Shown: piece by piece, positions 36,801 to 51,040 of the stretch
Numbering within the stretch: position 1 is the stretch's first letter
Layout: the number at the start of each line of letters is the position of its first letter
Assembly (NCBI RefSeq): GCF_036324505.1
Contig: NC_086363.1
Span: forward strand, 12,662,653-12,726,652
From: Eleginops maclovinus
Taxonomy: Eukaryota > Chordata > Actinopteri > Perciformes > Eleginopidae
Direction of reading: 5' to 3'
Length of the DNA stretch: 64,000 bases
The notes under the pieces: generated by a model
Databases searched by the model: none
Seen by the model: the letters and a program-made list of their open reading frames with translations, nothing else
What the model was told of the DNA's origin: nothing
Made by a program: the position numbers and the translations under genes

Positions 36801-37599
36801 AAGACTTAAACACTCAAAAGTCAGCCAATCTGCGTCATCAGGAGTCTGTTGTTGTGACAGATGGATGGAAAGATAAACAAACACCTATACTGTCATCAGA
36901 CTTCATTTAACAATTTACTTCAGTTGCTAAAACCTGATTAGTGCGTGGAAGCAGGTGACATCACCTTTAACCAAGTGGACCACGCCCACTTGGAACCAGT
37001 GAGAATTTTCTCAAAATGTTATGATCACACTGTACTGATAATAAGTCAGATCGAGCGAAAACATGTCTTCACCTCCATTAAAGTCAACTTTCTTAGTCTG
37101 TCTACTCAAGTCTATTTTAAAACTCAAGAAAGTTAAAGACACTTATTTGAGAGCTACAAAAACGTTCAAGTGCTTTCTCTGACATTATTGCTGTACACTT
37201 GAACTAATCAAATCAGCAGGCTCACAACAGACATCACTGCTCCACTCTGAGTAATTGCAGTGGCTGTTTAAGAAAGCCAGGTGCCTTTAACTCATGAGAG
37301 ATAATAATCCACCAATCCAATCATAATCCTGTTCCACCAACGATTATATTGTAAACTTAACTATCACTTGTAAGAATTTGTTTCTGTGTGGTACAGGTTG
37401 GCTATCTGCATCCAAACTGTAGCTCCCACTGTAGGATTCAAGAAAAGTGGTCTGAAATTATTTCTACTGTATTGTCCAAGAAACGGTTGTGGATACTGCT
37501 GTCTGGTGGTGATTTTCAGGAAAATACAAACTCCGTTAGTGAACTATATCCACTTCAAACACTGGAAATATTCAGTGAAAGTGAGGATGCAGGGAGGGT
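33863..37599. other. Upstream region of SYNDIG1L, no gene seen
   Basis: The part at 35640-36220 is somewhat richer in CpG and could be an old mobile element, but no ends or coding motifs were found. It leads into the candidate promoter. Confidence 0.5.
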
Positions 37600-38125
<526 letters not shown>

Positions 38126-38705
38126 GTAAGACATCAATATAAATAAAAACTACCAAGATTTATTTTGTTTCATTTTAATAGCGTGCAAAATTAATTTGAA
38201 TGCTTTTATTTGTCTTATGGTGGGCAGTACATTATCTTAAATCTGCAAAATGTGTTTTTTGTCATTGTTTAATAGAGTGCATCGCAGTGTCTGTTGTGAT
38301 GGAGGATATTGTTGATAAAGAACTCTGCACACAGTTCCCACCTGCGTCTGCTGGAGCACAAATCTCATCCTCTTCTCTTTGTGTGTGTTGTGATGTGAGA
38401 AATGCTTTTGGCATGAAGTCATCAAGTCATCTGTGGGCTCTGTGATAGTTTGTTATTTTCTGTATGGAGATTGTTCAGAACACTCTGTCAGAGAACGTGT
38501 TGCAAGAAAATGTTTCCTTAAAAACAAAGGCAGCTAAGACAACAAAAAACAAAAAACAAGATCCAATATATTCTTATTTTGTTTTTATTATTTTTATAAG
38601 CTGTTGTATGAGGTGAAAACAAGGATGAATGTCGCAACCAAGATTTAGCAGCTTGGGGAAAATAAAGAGGCATACAGCAAGGGGCTTATGCCATGTTTGT
38701 CTATG

Positions 38706-38817
<112 letters not shown>

Positions 38818-39081
38818 CAAACTGAGCTATCAATCCCAACCTTTTCCCTCTGATCCACCCCTGGGGCCGGCAACAATTGGGAAGGCATAAGTGATGTCAG
38901 TCTGATCACTGCAGTCCTAATACATTGCAAAAACCTTCCCCGGAAAGTAGTTGGTTTTCAACTCAGGGAAGGTAAAAATGTTTTCTGAAATCTATTTCAG
39001 ATTCAATCCACTACACATTCATTCCACTGTGCTGGATATTGAGTGTTTTGTTTACTGCTGTACTGAAATGATTTGCAATCA

Positions 39082-39191
<110 letters not shown>

Positions 39192-41319
39192 TACGATTTG
39201 ATTCAACTCACAAAAAGCCACTTCAATATATTTTAATGCAGTTATATTGCAATACTCTGTATGAATGTATTCATTTCATAGACCTGCCATATTTTGCCTG
39301 TTTAAGCATGGTTTGAATGTTTAGAAAGGCGGTGCAATTGGACAGAAATTGTGACACAACCACTTGATTATTGGAATCATCTATTTTTAAGTATGTAAGT
39401 AATTAATACAACAATCTATTATGATCAATATCAATGTATAGGCACTGATTTATTTCTCCATCTATCCATTACTAGCAGGCAATTAATAGCACTTTCACAA
39501 ATGCTGAAGAGGAAAATGCTACTTTCTCTTGCCTTGCCATCACCTACTGAACACCATGATCAATAGGCAATGAAGGCAACCTAGCCAGAGCCTTCCTCTC
39601 ACTATAAACAAGCCACTCTAGCAACACAGTGTACATGGCTGCTATTGACAGCAGCATCCCGTTGCATTATTCAGACACAGTGGATCACAGTGGATGTGAT
39701 TCTCAGTGGAGGATTTACACATCAAGTAATACTTTAAATAATCTGACGGAGGTGTGGAAAACACTAAGCCAAGTGATGAAAGTGTAGCTGTGCACTAGTG
39801 GAGACAAGAGTCCTGACTCCTCTGTGGAAGGTTCCTCTTCTGTGGGTTTTATCTGCTCCGCAGATAGACGTGCAGACAGAAGGGACAGACTATCAGGAGT
39901 AGCTGCTCACACAGAAATAGTATTCAGATTAATTTCAAGTGGATTATGACATTTAACTCAGTCTCCTTTGATGATAATAGTTCATAAAGGGATCAGTCAA
40001 CGCGGTTATAAACCCATTACTCACTTCATCCTTTTCTGTCGCTTAATCTGTCAGTGGACTTTCATGTGCTGGGGCCAGGGGGTAAGGTTCACTGACAAAT
40101 GTGCTTTGGGATGCATTTGCATTTTCCGCAAGGAGCACTCATGCATTTACCCCGACCTGTGATCATCAATAACTACCTGGCGTTACCTTATTATGCACAT
40201 TATATGCCAGCCACCGTTTCCGAAATGAAATTACAGAAAGATGAAGTTGTTGTTGTCGAGTGCAGAGTGAGCAGAACTCCACATGCGGCATCCAGGAAAA
40301 TATGTGAGAGAGGCACAGGCTGGATGAAGTGGGTAGGTAAATATGGCCGACAGATAAGACACATTGGTATTCAGCTGCATCCAGCCACACTGGCCCAGAG
40401 GCCTGACTGATAATACCCTCTCTCGGCTTAAGGGTCAGAGGTCTGAGGTTGATTGGCAACGGGCTGACACAGGGAAATAGACTGTGCTGACTGGGGTGTA
40501 ATGGGGTTGAAGCTCACAGACGTATCAGCTTGGCTGGCATGTTAGCAATGTCACGGTCTCACTCTTAGCCTCGCGCCCCTGGATGCTTACAGGTTGTTCA
40601 CAAATCTTTTAGCCCCTTTGTCAAACACCTCTGGGCTCTATCACACGGCAACACTGCAGCACACAGGCCCCTGCTTGCGCCATCTCTGTAATATTGGATT
40701 GTTTTCCTCGCACACAGCGAAGTGCTCTGCCTCATTCGCTTTCAGCTGTTCCTCCCATCTTTTCATACCTCCCAGCCTCTTCAGTCTACATGCCCAAAGG
40801 CACTCAACCAGAGAATCGCATATAAGGATTATCTCTCTCTGTCTTTCCCCTCCTCTCTTACTCTGTCTTTTATCCCTCTCTTTCTCTCACACCTCCACCC
40901 ACTGATGCACATGTATATTTACTCACAGCCGTCCATGCACCAAACAAACGCCCACATACAAATGTGTGCACACATAAACACACATATTATTTCTATGACT
41001 CTCATCTGATTTCGGAGGTGTCCTACATTGCTCAGCTCTCACGGAAACAGCTTATTCACACTTATATTCCCATTTGCCGAAATAAATAAGAGCCCCTCTC
41101 TGCACCAACAAGGTTTCAGCAACATTTCTGGAAGCATGACAAACCAAAAAGATTTCTCAGAGCATCTTAAGCAATGAAAGGAAAAGTAATCCACTGTCAG
41201 CTTGTGAATTTTGTACAGAGCAGGATTGCAACATGGGCAGAAACAGGGAAGTACTTAGAAGAATCCTTAAAGTATTATGGCTATATGCATTACCATCAAT
41301 GGATTACTGAATGGGCCAA

Positions 41320-41815
41320 CCTGGCACAGGCCCAGGGGGCCAAAGTTTCAGGAGCCCCTATGGCATTCGCCAACAACATGTTAGTCTAACTTAACAGAAG
41401 GGCCTCAAAATATCCCAAAGACACATAAAACGACTACAAACACACCAAGATGACTATAATGAAATGAATGACTTCTGGAGAGAGACACAACAAGACCACA
41501 AAGAGACTGACAGTGACATTTAAAAGAGACAAATATATGCAAAATGGTATAAAATATATACCACAAAGATAAATCAAAACCACTATAAAGAGACACAAAA
41601 TGGGCGAAAACAAACACAGACAAAAGAGCCTCAAAAGACATCGAAACAATTTGTTAGTTACCCCAATTTATCCAAAAGAGACACAAATATAGCACAAAGA
41701 GACATGAAAGAGTATATAACCATTTCTAAAGTTGTTAACTATGTTTGTGGTGGGGCATTTTCCTATGCGCCCAGGGCTTATTGTCTCATAATCTGCCCGT
41801 GTACATGACAGCCAC
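41320..41815 (+). repeat. Teleost repeat containing degenerate AAAGAGACACA tandem units
   Basis: The block opens with CTGGCACAGGCCCAGGGGGCC. It then holds irregularly spaced AAAGAGACACAAAA/ACCACAAAGAGAC units (about 41400-41710) and closes with GCGCCCAGGGCTTATTGTCT and ATAATCTGCCCGTG. The framing words and the internal tandem array are a known combination in fish genomes. No protein is encoded; frames open on the - strand here are phenylalanine/leucine-rich by-products. Confidence 0.5.
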
Positions 41816-44179
41816 TGGATCTCTTTAGAGAGAGTGAGTTAATTAGAATTGATCTGTTTGCAATACCCTATGCCCTTTGCTTACTTAAGAGATAACAGAG
41901 TAGTCATTTTGATCTGAGGCTCCACCACCAAACTGTGAATCTTAGGCTCTTTTTATAAGAGCAACAGACTGTCTTAGGTTTTGAGGCAATATCTGTTTGA
42001 GCTGCAAAATCCCACCATCAAATTGAGAGTGTGGCGTAGAAGCCAAACCAGTAGAAGCATGTTCTCTTGCAGGCTGTCTCATTGGATTATGGTTAATCAA
42101 AGCAGAGCTTCAGTATTAATGCGGTGGTGATTTATTGATGTTAAAATGCTATTTGTAGCCCTTTCAACTTAAGTGGCTTTCCTCTGATTTGAAAAATATG
42201 CTTTCTGACATCCTCAAAAGTTACGAGGGGTGCGTTATGTAAAAGTTGCCTTTGACACCCAGTTGGAACCAATGAATAGAAAGCAGTACAGATTTATTTC
42301 ATGTCCTCAAATTCAGTTTTTATGATGCATCAACCCTATCTATGAGGTCACATCCAGCAGAGAAACTTTTAAAGAATTCTTTGGGCTTGAACTTGTTTGG
42401 AGAGACCATCCTGCCCCAGAAAAGCAGCAGTGGATGCAACAATAGCATCCTGAGCAGATGCAACCGCAGCCCCTGCTCATCTTTAGTTTTTCATGAGAAT
42501 TTGTCCATAAACCTAAAGTACTCACACTTTACCTCAACAAACTCAGGAACTGCAGAAGTGTGCGATCCCTTGAGCTAAACGAGGACCAAAGTGCGCACTG
42601 GTGTGGAACAACAATGTCAGCACATTCAGACGCAGGAGGTCCAACAGGGAGCCAACGTGAAAACTTTGTCGGCTGTCCGGTGCTTACTGAGCTAAAGGAA
42701 GCCCTGGGAGTTCGGGGCTTGTGTTTTATTCATGGGGCAGAAAACATGAAAAGTGTAGCACACAGAAAAACCCTGTGATGGGGGAAATGAGAAAGAGAAA
42801 GACATTTAGAGGGGGAGAAAAATGCAACATAAGGTAATCTAGGATCCAATTGATGACTACACAGTAAATGAGAGATTAAAACCAGTTGAACCATTATATG
42901 ATATTTAACAGTGAATAAAAGAGGCGGAAGGAAACATTACAGTTCGACATTTCTGGATTTTTATGGAGCTTACAAGAAATAAGATATAGAAATCACAACT
43001 TTCCATTAGTCGTCCTGAACCTCTCTCGACATAGTGGATTCCTCTTCTTTTAAAATAATGTATAAAAGGGTTAGGAAAATAGTAAAGATTAACAATGAAT
43101 ACAAATAAGCAGAGGATTCTGATCATAATTAATCACAGGATGAAAAAAATCCATATGCCATCACCACAATGCTCTTTGGCAGTGTGTTTAATCGTCTGTT
43201 CTTCAAGTGGAAAATCCCTCTCTTTACGCATTTGTGGTTGGGGGAGGGGGGTTATGATTTGGTTTTAATTCTTGTGATTGTTATATGTAGAGTTGATGTA
43301 CCATCAGAAACGCTGATTAATCTCTCTTGTGTGGAAAAATTGTACTTCTGGCCAATCTTCACTTTTCAATGACTAATATTACAAACTTGATGAGCTCCAG
43401 TTGTCTTTACTGAAAGATAAATGAATCAGACATGGTACAGCATGTATGCAATAGTGAAAATAGACCTTACAATTAAAGTAACATTACTTTTCATTAGTTT
43501 CATACACTATGTTTTCCACATTACACATAATCAGATATTCAATGACGTCACCAGGAAGGAGGCAAAGCAATGTTGCGTAACCCTCAGTGCAGACTTTATC
43601 ACAGCAAATGGGAACATCATCAAGGTCTTCATCTTATCTTAACCTCAAGCTTGAAGGACTCTGACCCAATTAAATAGTCAATCTACCCCCTACCACCACA
43701 CCAAACTCTATTCCTAAATCAAACACTTTAAGGTCACTTTAAATATGTTATGTCAGGCTACTCAATTTGAGCTCAGACACTAGTATTTTTCGTTGCTTAT
43801 AAGATTAACATGTTCATGTACGTTGGTGATTAAATGCAAATAAAGTAGACTGAGCTATCTTCAGTAACTCATTACCATTAAAGGCCAAAAAGAGTTGGTA
43901 GCCGTTAATATTTTGTCATTTTCTACATATTTCAACATTTGTACATTAAATTGTGTTTTTGATGTTCATCTGCAATTCTTATAGATTCACTTCGTTACGA
44001 AAAAGTGTAAACAATGACAAACTAATGAAGGTGTAGGAGGCATTGACTGATCCATATCTGTAAGTCAAGCTAATGACACCTTGATGACACCCATTAATAC
44101 CCAAACAATGGAGCAAGCACAATCAAATTATTTTAAAGTAGATTGCAACGCTTTGATGTATTGCTGTTACTACCGCTCT

Positions 44180-44281
<102 letters not shown>

Positions 44282-44522
44282 AGTTACTTAATGTGTCTAG
44301 AGTGAAGAGGCAAATTAAACTTAATTGTATCATCTGCAGGGTGCAGCTCTCGACAGGCGGGATGCTCTAAAAGTTGTTGCTGCTGAGGGAATGACAGCTA
44401 AACTTTGATCAAATGTGAGCATGTGTTTGGCTAACTGTTACCTGCTGGTCAAATGTAATCCTCCTTCCAGTTTTTACATTGGATCTAAAAACTCTGACTT
44501 TTTCCGTTTGTTTCCTCTTTAG

Positions 44523-44677
44523 ATCTCAGTGCTGAATGCCATTAAAACCTTGACTGACATCAACGCAGTCCATTTAGGACCACATCCCGTCTCAGTTCAC
44601 CTGTCACTTTCCCCTCTTCTACAAGAGCTTACATCACTAAAAAAGCTACACCCGGTCCCCTTTTGACCCCCGTTGCT
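44523..44677 (+). other. SYNDIG1L: SYNDIG1L 5' untranslated part of the first coding exon
   Basis: A pyrimidine-rich tract ending TTTCCTCTTTAG at 44522 is a strong acceptor, so the exon probably begins at 44523 with 155 untranslated bases before the ATG. This leader holds one upstream ATG (44536-44538), which opens a five-codon frame that stops at 44551-44553, a possible mild brake on translation. A weaker alternative acceptor (CTTCCAG) ends at 44470. The exon boundary is inferred from splice signals, not from transcript data. Confidence 0.6.
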
Positions 44678-45181
44678 ATGGAGAATCTCAGTGAGCTCCA
44701 GAACCCGTTGTTGGACAAAAACAGTAAGCACATGGTCAACGGTTACGGGGGCGACTTCCCCAATAACCAATACCAGGAAAACATTATTAACTACTATGCT
44801 GGAGGTGGAGGAGAGGGAGTGGGAGGAGGAAATGTGAGAAACGGCAACGTAGTGAGCGGAGGTAGCTACAATACCAACGGGAAGATGAAATCTCAGCAGC
44901 TTTTAGACGCCACTTCGTTGCATCTGGCGGTCGAGGCGTTCTACAGGCCCAACTTCATCCTGTACAAGGAGGACAGTGGCAGCATCAAGGCTAAGGAATA
45001 CAAAAGTGAGTGCTGTGAGACCACATTCACAGAGAAGAAAGCGAAGGAGGCGTCCAACACAACGGGGGCGGAGATGCCGGCCACAGAAGACCCACAGGCG
45101 AAGCTGCTGGAAGACGGGGAAAACATCAAGATCCAAACGGTTTCCTATGAGGTTGAGGAGGAGGAGTACGTGGAGTACGAG
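44678..45181 (+). CDS. SYNDIG1L: SYNDIG1L (synapse differentiation inducing 1-like), first coding exon, residues 1-168
   Basis: This is the N-terminal cytosolic part of SYNDIG1L, a small dispanin-family membrane protein. From family knowledge, the mammalian protein (capucin) is enriched in striatum and found at the Golgi, and its paralog SYNDIG1 regulates AMPA-receptor content at excitatory synapses. Seen here: the start MENLSELQNPLL matches the SYNDIG1L rather than the SYNDIG1 N-terminus. It is followed by a glycine-rich run (residues 41-51), the conserved block LLDATSLHLAVEAFYRP (about 75-91), CCETTFTE (112-119), and an acidic stretch IKIQTVSYEVEEEE (150-163). The ATG has G at -3 and G at +4; the frame continues upstream only to a TTG, so this ATG is the start. 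The exon ends with GAG followed by the donor GTAAGA, phase 0. Without splicing the frame adds ten residues and stops. Residues 41-72 are glycine- and asparagine-rich and look longer than in mammals. Identification is by motif recall. Confidence 0.93.
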
Positions 45182-48100
45182 GTAAGAGAGAAAATGCATG
45201 GGTGGAATAAATGAAGAAAACAAGAAGGATGGCATTTGAACAGAATGTTTGTTGTTTAGAGTAGCTGTTAATATCCAGGTTTTATGGTATTCATTGTTAT
45301 TTTTGATTCAGTAAATACCAAAATCTTGCAGGTGTGTAGGACTTTAATGCACAATATGTAGATCACAGCCAGGAGGCGGAACATTTTGTGTCGTTATAAA
45401 GTAGTGCGGGATCAAGGGATTTGCTGCTTCTCCTATTCAGGATGTCCTTTTTGTTTATCTTAACTGGCAGCATTATATAAAAACAGTAAAAACACTGAAT
45501 AAAGTAGTTTTACACTACAAGTCAGTGTCTTTCCAAAGCAGTTTGGCTGACAAAGGGGCGTACCGGAGTGGCTATAATATAAATCCTTATATTTATTAAA
45601 TTGTTATTTTGATAATGTAAGATAGAAAAGGTTTTCATGGGAGATGAACTGTCCTCTCCCCCCCTCTAAAACGAACTGACCGGTTGATTCCAATTCTAAA
45701 TAAAGCTGTTCAATGTTAAAAATTGTGTATCTGACTGACCGTGGGCAGAGTATCTTCTAACGTGTGTGCAGCCAGTTTCAAATTCAGACATTCAATGAGT
45801 TTATTTTTTCATCTGGTTAACAAATATAGTTGAAAACGATCAAAAATATTCATTATTAAAAAAATGTGAAATAAAACTGAATAAAAACTGACAACCACAA
45901 CACATGGACAAAGGAGGTACATCGTCATCACAGAGAATCAAAAGAAACAGGCTGTAGCCTTGAACAATGTCGTGTTAGGGATATCTCTCGTTTAGAAACG
46001 GTTTGGATAATGCTTCGCAACTCGACATTTGAATACAGGCCGATAAATGACATCTTTTCAACTTACACACCAGTATTAAGCTTCATAACAGTGTAGACCA
46101 TCAAGGATGCTTAAATAATCTGCACAGATTCTATGGCAGGTGAGCTATATTTCTCTGGGGGGTCAAGGAGAAACTGTGATCAAGTGTTTTCAATGAAAGG
46201 CCCAAGCATGCTGATATATCCATTGAACTGAGGCTTAGATACCTATGGTGTCTTTGTTCTCAATGTGAGAAAGAGTGAGCATGCTTCCCTGTGGTATTTG
46301 TACGCTTGTATCATTACATGATTGGGCTCCACGCCTGGATCGGACTGACATTTTACTAACCACAAATCCCATTTGATTCACTGACCTTGGCCTTAATTCC
46401 CAACACTGGTCAAATTCACAGTCAGATGATAATACATCACCAATGCCTGGCTCACCAAGGGATATTAGAAGCTACAGTGCGACGGCATTAGCCACAGTAT
46501 TTCACTCTCAACTGACTCGGCCAATAGCACATAGCACTCTAAAGGATTTAGGGGATTGGACATACGGGATAGGTTGTGAAGTTTGACCAATGTCCTGTAA
46601 GACCAATAGACTGACTGCCGCACTCTGAGGGAGTCTGCTAGAATGAACCTGGATTACCGTGATGGAAATTTAGCTGCTGAAATTCAACATGACACTGGTA
46701 CATATAGTCTGGGGACTTTGCAGACGGACAAAGCATTTCACATCATGAGTAAAGAAAAAAATAACATGGTTTCTTTCTCACTTCACTCAGAGCAAGTGAG
46801 AAACATGAGAAAAACTTTAAAAGTGCAGATACAGAGGAGCGAATAAATAAAGACATGGATTAATGTTTCTCCATTGTACCATTTCGCTTGCAAATGTATG
46901 TGGATGCCCGCAAAAGAGAGAAGAGATGAGTTAGAAACAATGTTATTGCACCAACGCGAGGCTCCTCTTAGCTGTTCAAAGGTTAAGTGAACACATTACC
47001 ATATTGCTCATATATTCACACTTCCTGTTCACAAATGAACAGGCGCATAGAAAACAGCATTATCAGGCGTTTCAGCCGGTGCGGAGATGCAGAGGAAAAT
47101 GCACAGAGGGACTTATTATGTAGCCTCCCAGCAGCAGATCGTTGACACCACAAAGAGCGAGGTGTTTCCACCAGCCTGCTTACAGTCTGACACAATGCAC
47201 ACACCTTAGACTAGAAAACTCCCCTGCTGATACTAGCAGGCGTTTCAAAATGTTATGCACTAAACAAGATAGCTCCGTTTAATAAAACCTGAATTTGTAG
47301 CAGACACAGAACAATTAATCTCCAACCTTTCATTAATTATTCCCTCCTTTCTCCTAAGGGGTTTTACCAAACGTTCTGAGGGCAAAACATGGTTTTTGTG
47401 GCCTTGTTTGGCAATAATATGAATTATACTGAAAGGTACTGCTTTTTCTTGCACAAGCAAATGTTGTGTGTATTCTCGAGCTATAGCTGGTTTGTTAGAA
47501 GGGTTTCCTTGCTCATGAAACATTAAGAAAGCTGATTTTATGAATATTTAAACATGTTCTATACACACATATAGTATGTTCACTACCTTGCAGTGATGCT
47601 CGTCGCTCCCTGTGCACTTCACATTGCATCACCACAGACTGTTAATCGGATGAACAGCGTGTCAAAACATTATGTTGCTCACAACAACAACAACAACAAT
47701 AGGACTCAATTGAAAAACGATTGCTACAAAGCTCTAGTAGAGGTCAGAAAATACACAGCGCTGCTTAAAATGCCCACATTACATTTTGAAAACAGCAGCA
47801 AAATTGCCATATTTTATTTTATTTTATTCTTTGATATAAAGACTTCAGGTGACAGCTAAATAGGTGTTAAATACATTTCCGCAGGAAACACACATTGGAA
47901 TCCTGTTTTGATGTGTCAATTAAGAACATAATTTTAAAGAAAACACTGAAACAAAATTACATATTGTGGTAGATACCCCAAATCTCTTCTCTATTGAATT
48001 AATTAATTATTTGTATTATTGTCAAAGTTCACATGGACCTTTCTTGGACCTATCATTGGTGCTTAAAGGTGATTACATTGAATTGAATTCAAGTCAGGGG

Positions 48101-50720
48101 CATGATGTGGATGATTTTTTTTTGTGAATTAGTTTGTGTTTAAATATGTTTTATACAACCAGTAATACAGCACAATCATCATATTAGTCAATGTGCAGTG
48201 CTGAAGTGCACTACATTTACCTCCTGAACCTTCACTTGAAATGAAGCACAGCTAACCTGAAATAGAATCACATCTCCAATTCTCTTTGTGAAGGCGGTAC
48301 AAAAGAAAAAAGCTTTAGGTAGGGAGGCTTCCTCTACGGAGGGAAGACTTTTGAGAGTGACACAGGGATGGAACATGATGTCCAATTTCTGATCTAAACT
48401 AAACTATTAGTTCTTCTGTCGCACAGCGGCTTTGTGGGGGAATTTTAGGAAGGTCTCTGTTTGAGCAAAATGTAGCTGTTACACAGCATGAGTTCTCACA
48501 TTCCTATTTTTAAATGGATACAGTATAACAGCAAGGCAGCTCAAGAAGACATGATAGTGCAGCTTATGCTACAATCAGTATTATGGCAGTTAAATAACAT
48601 CTTCAAGTCTCATCATGACTTACAATACTGTTCAAAATGTCATTGCTTCATCATTTCATCCTTTAAGACATTGGTGGGAAATTGTCAATACAGGCTTTTT
48701 TGAGTAAGGATGAAGAAAATAAGGGGCTGAGGAGTTGACAGTGTAGCCAATGATGTCATGTCATGTCATACATGTCAAACATTTCATGTGCACTGCTCAT
48801 TAGCTCCCCAGATTAAGTTTAAACTGTCACACAAACTTGACATTTGACACTTATGAGACATGAGTTCAATTGTACCAATATGTAGCATCTTTTCATGAAC
48901 TGTAATAAATGACTCCATTACTGAGTGAGTTAGGGTGACTGATGTTTTAGAGTAACAAGGCCTAAAGTCACGTCAATTGTGTCTTTAGAGTTTTAAAATC
49001 ACTTCCTGTATGCAGCTCCGCCTTAGTGATTCATATTGATTTAATAAAGTATTCAATAAGGTGTAGTGGCTTTTGCCTGATTCAGCTCAAAAGACTGTCC
49101 GTACAAATTGTGTTTTCCACAAATCATGTTGCTTCACTGAATCTGCTTCTTGTACGATGTCTAATCCATAATCATCTCAATGCAGCGATGTGGAGCAATA
49201 CAGGCATTAAAAATTAATATAACACATGTTTTCTGAAAATCAGCATTTTCTAACTAGCTGAGACAACAACAGTGACAATGCCAGAAGGCTGTTTACCTAC
49301 ATTAGCTTACTTAGAGATTAGCAGGCTTTTCTTACTTCAAACCAAACCACTCAAAAGTTGATACAGCAGAGCATATGTTAATACTGTTCAATATGTAACC
49401 TGATGTATACTGTAAGAAGAATTACAAGGAGCAGAGGTATTTCCTGTTAAATACACTAATAAATGGACTTGGCTTGAGGAAGTGACAGAAGGGTTTTAAG
49501 AGGTACAGTCTGTAATGGAAAAATGCCGAGACTCGCCAGGTGTCGCACACAGTACGGGAAACTGTGTAAAATAATGAGCTTTAAATCCTCACTGATTCAT
49601 AAAAGGTCATTAACTACAGGCGTTACAAGAGCGTCCTCTTTTCACTTTAATTTGCAGATATTAAAGGCCTGCCATTTTCAAAACCCAACATTAAAAATAG
49701 AACAAAAAGGGCAAAATATTGGGAGTGTAATATAGCATTTTACTTTTTAAACTGATTAATTAACTGCAGCACAAATTCCCCAATAATCAATGTACAATAA
49801 CAATAATGTACAGTAAATTACAGTTACTGTAGCCTTTGAGGAGGGGACATTTTAAAGATATCTCAATATATAGATGTTTTTAATGTTTTAAACTACCTAC
49901 CTGTCAATCTTGAAATGTATTAAAAAGAAATAATGGGAGTTTTTTTACCATTATTACCAATCCTCCCAGATCTGAATCTTTTGTTCTCACTTTACAGGTC
50001 AAAAACAGCCTTTTATTCCAGCCTTTTATTATTATTTATTCATATACATTTACTGAAAAAGGTTTGAACAAAATGTATTCTTATTGTCAAAACCTTTGAG
50101 TGCCTTGTGGTAAAAATCCACATAACAAGGAATTACTTTGAAATTCTAAGAGACATATCTGTTTATATACCCTGAAGCAACAATACTTTATTACCCACCT
50201 TTTTCATTAACTTGCACTTAATATTCCCCAGCAGTTATTAGAAAATAATCAGTGCAGTGTGTAAGCTTAGTTTACAGTATACAGAGGGTATGAAGAAAAG
50301 CACTTTTCCTGCTGAAGTGCCTCGAAGCAAGGTGCTGGGTCGCTCACAGCTGCTACGTCGCAGTTGTGCACTTTGCCCGTAGAAGATTAAAGCCAAGAGA
50401 ATTTTGCTTTCAGAGGCTGACAAGCCATATAGATAAAGTCCTTCCATAGGAGGTGGAGGAAGAACAAAAATGAACCTCTGCAATCTCCTTTTATCAGCCC
50501 CAGCCTTCACCTGTTTGCAGTAAGCAACAGAGGTCTGCCCCTGTCTCCCTCTTTCCACTTCCTGCCAGCTAGAAAAAGTATCTTTGATTTGGCTCTCCAT
50601 CCAATCTTAAAAAACACAACATACTTTATACCTGCTTTCATATTAGACGTATGAAATTGGGATATAAGCAAATAAGAAATCAAGTTACGGCCTAAAACAG
50701 GATTAGTGAGGGCACAGTAA
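45182..50720. other. Intron segment, nothing recognised
   Basis: AT-rich non-coding sequence with frames under 90 codons. There is no repeat family that I can name. Confidence 0.6.
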
Positions 50721-50815
50721 TCTTGACCTTTGACCATCAAATTTAAATATGTCCATCCTTGAGTCAAAGTGGGTGTAGGGGCCAAATTTGAAGAAATTGC
50801 ATGTAAAAGTTTCGC
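50721..50815 (+). repeat. Common teleost interspersed repeat (TTGACCTTTGACC type)
   Basis: TTGACCTTTGACCATCAAAT, CATCCTTGAGTCAAAGTGGG and GCCAAATTTGAAGAAATTGC form the ordered core of a widespread fish repeat that I recognise. The boundaries are approximate and there is no coding capacity. Confidence 0.5.
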
Positions 50816-50982
50816 ACCACAAAACATGATGCTGATCTTTGCTGTTGCCGGAGTGGAGGCCTATAAACTCTGCCAACAGCAGATGACACCTGAGGTTAAA
50901 CCAGACAGGCCATGGTGTAGTTTAAACCAGTCATCCCTGTGAAAGTTGTGGTAGCTTCCGATTGAGAAGCTGGTTGGGGTAC

Positions 50983-51040
50983 ATTTAAGGGGCCCTATCA
51001 TTCCCTTTTAGGTTTTCCCTTTCCTGTAGTGTGTTATATG
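50983..51040 (+). mobile_element. TTAA-type MITE, left-end fragment, interrupted by another element
   Basis: TTTAAGGGGCCCTATCATTC followed by GTTTTCCCTTTCCTGTAGTG matches the end of the family seen at 26903-27124 in opposite orientation. It breaks off at TGTTATATG, where the 924-bp element at 51041 begins. The family sequence resumes at about 51967. Confidence 0.6.
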
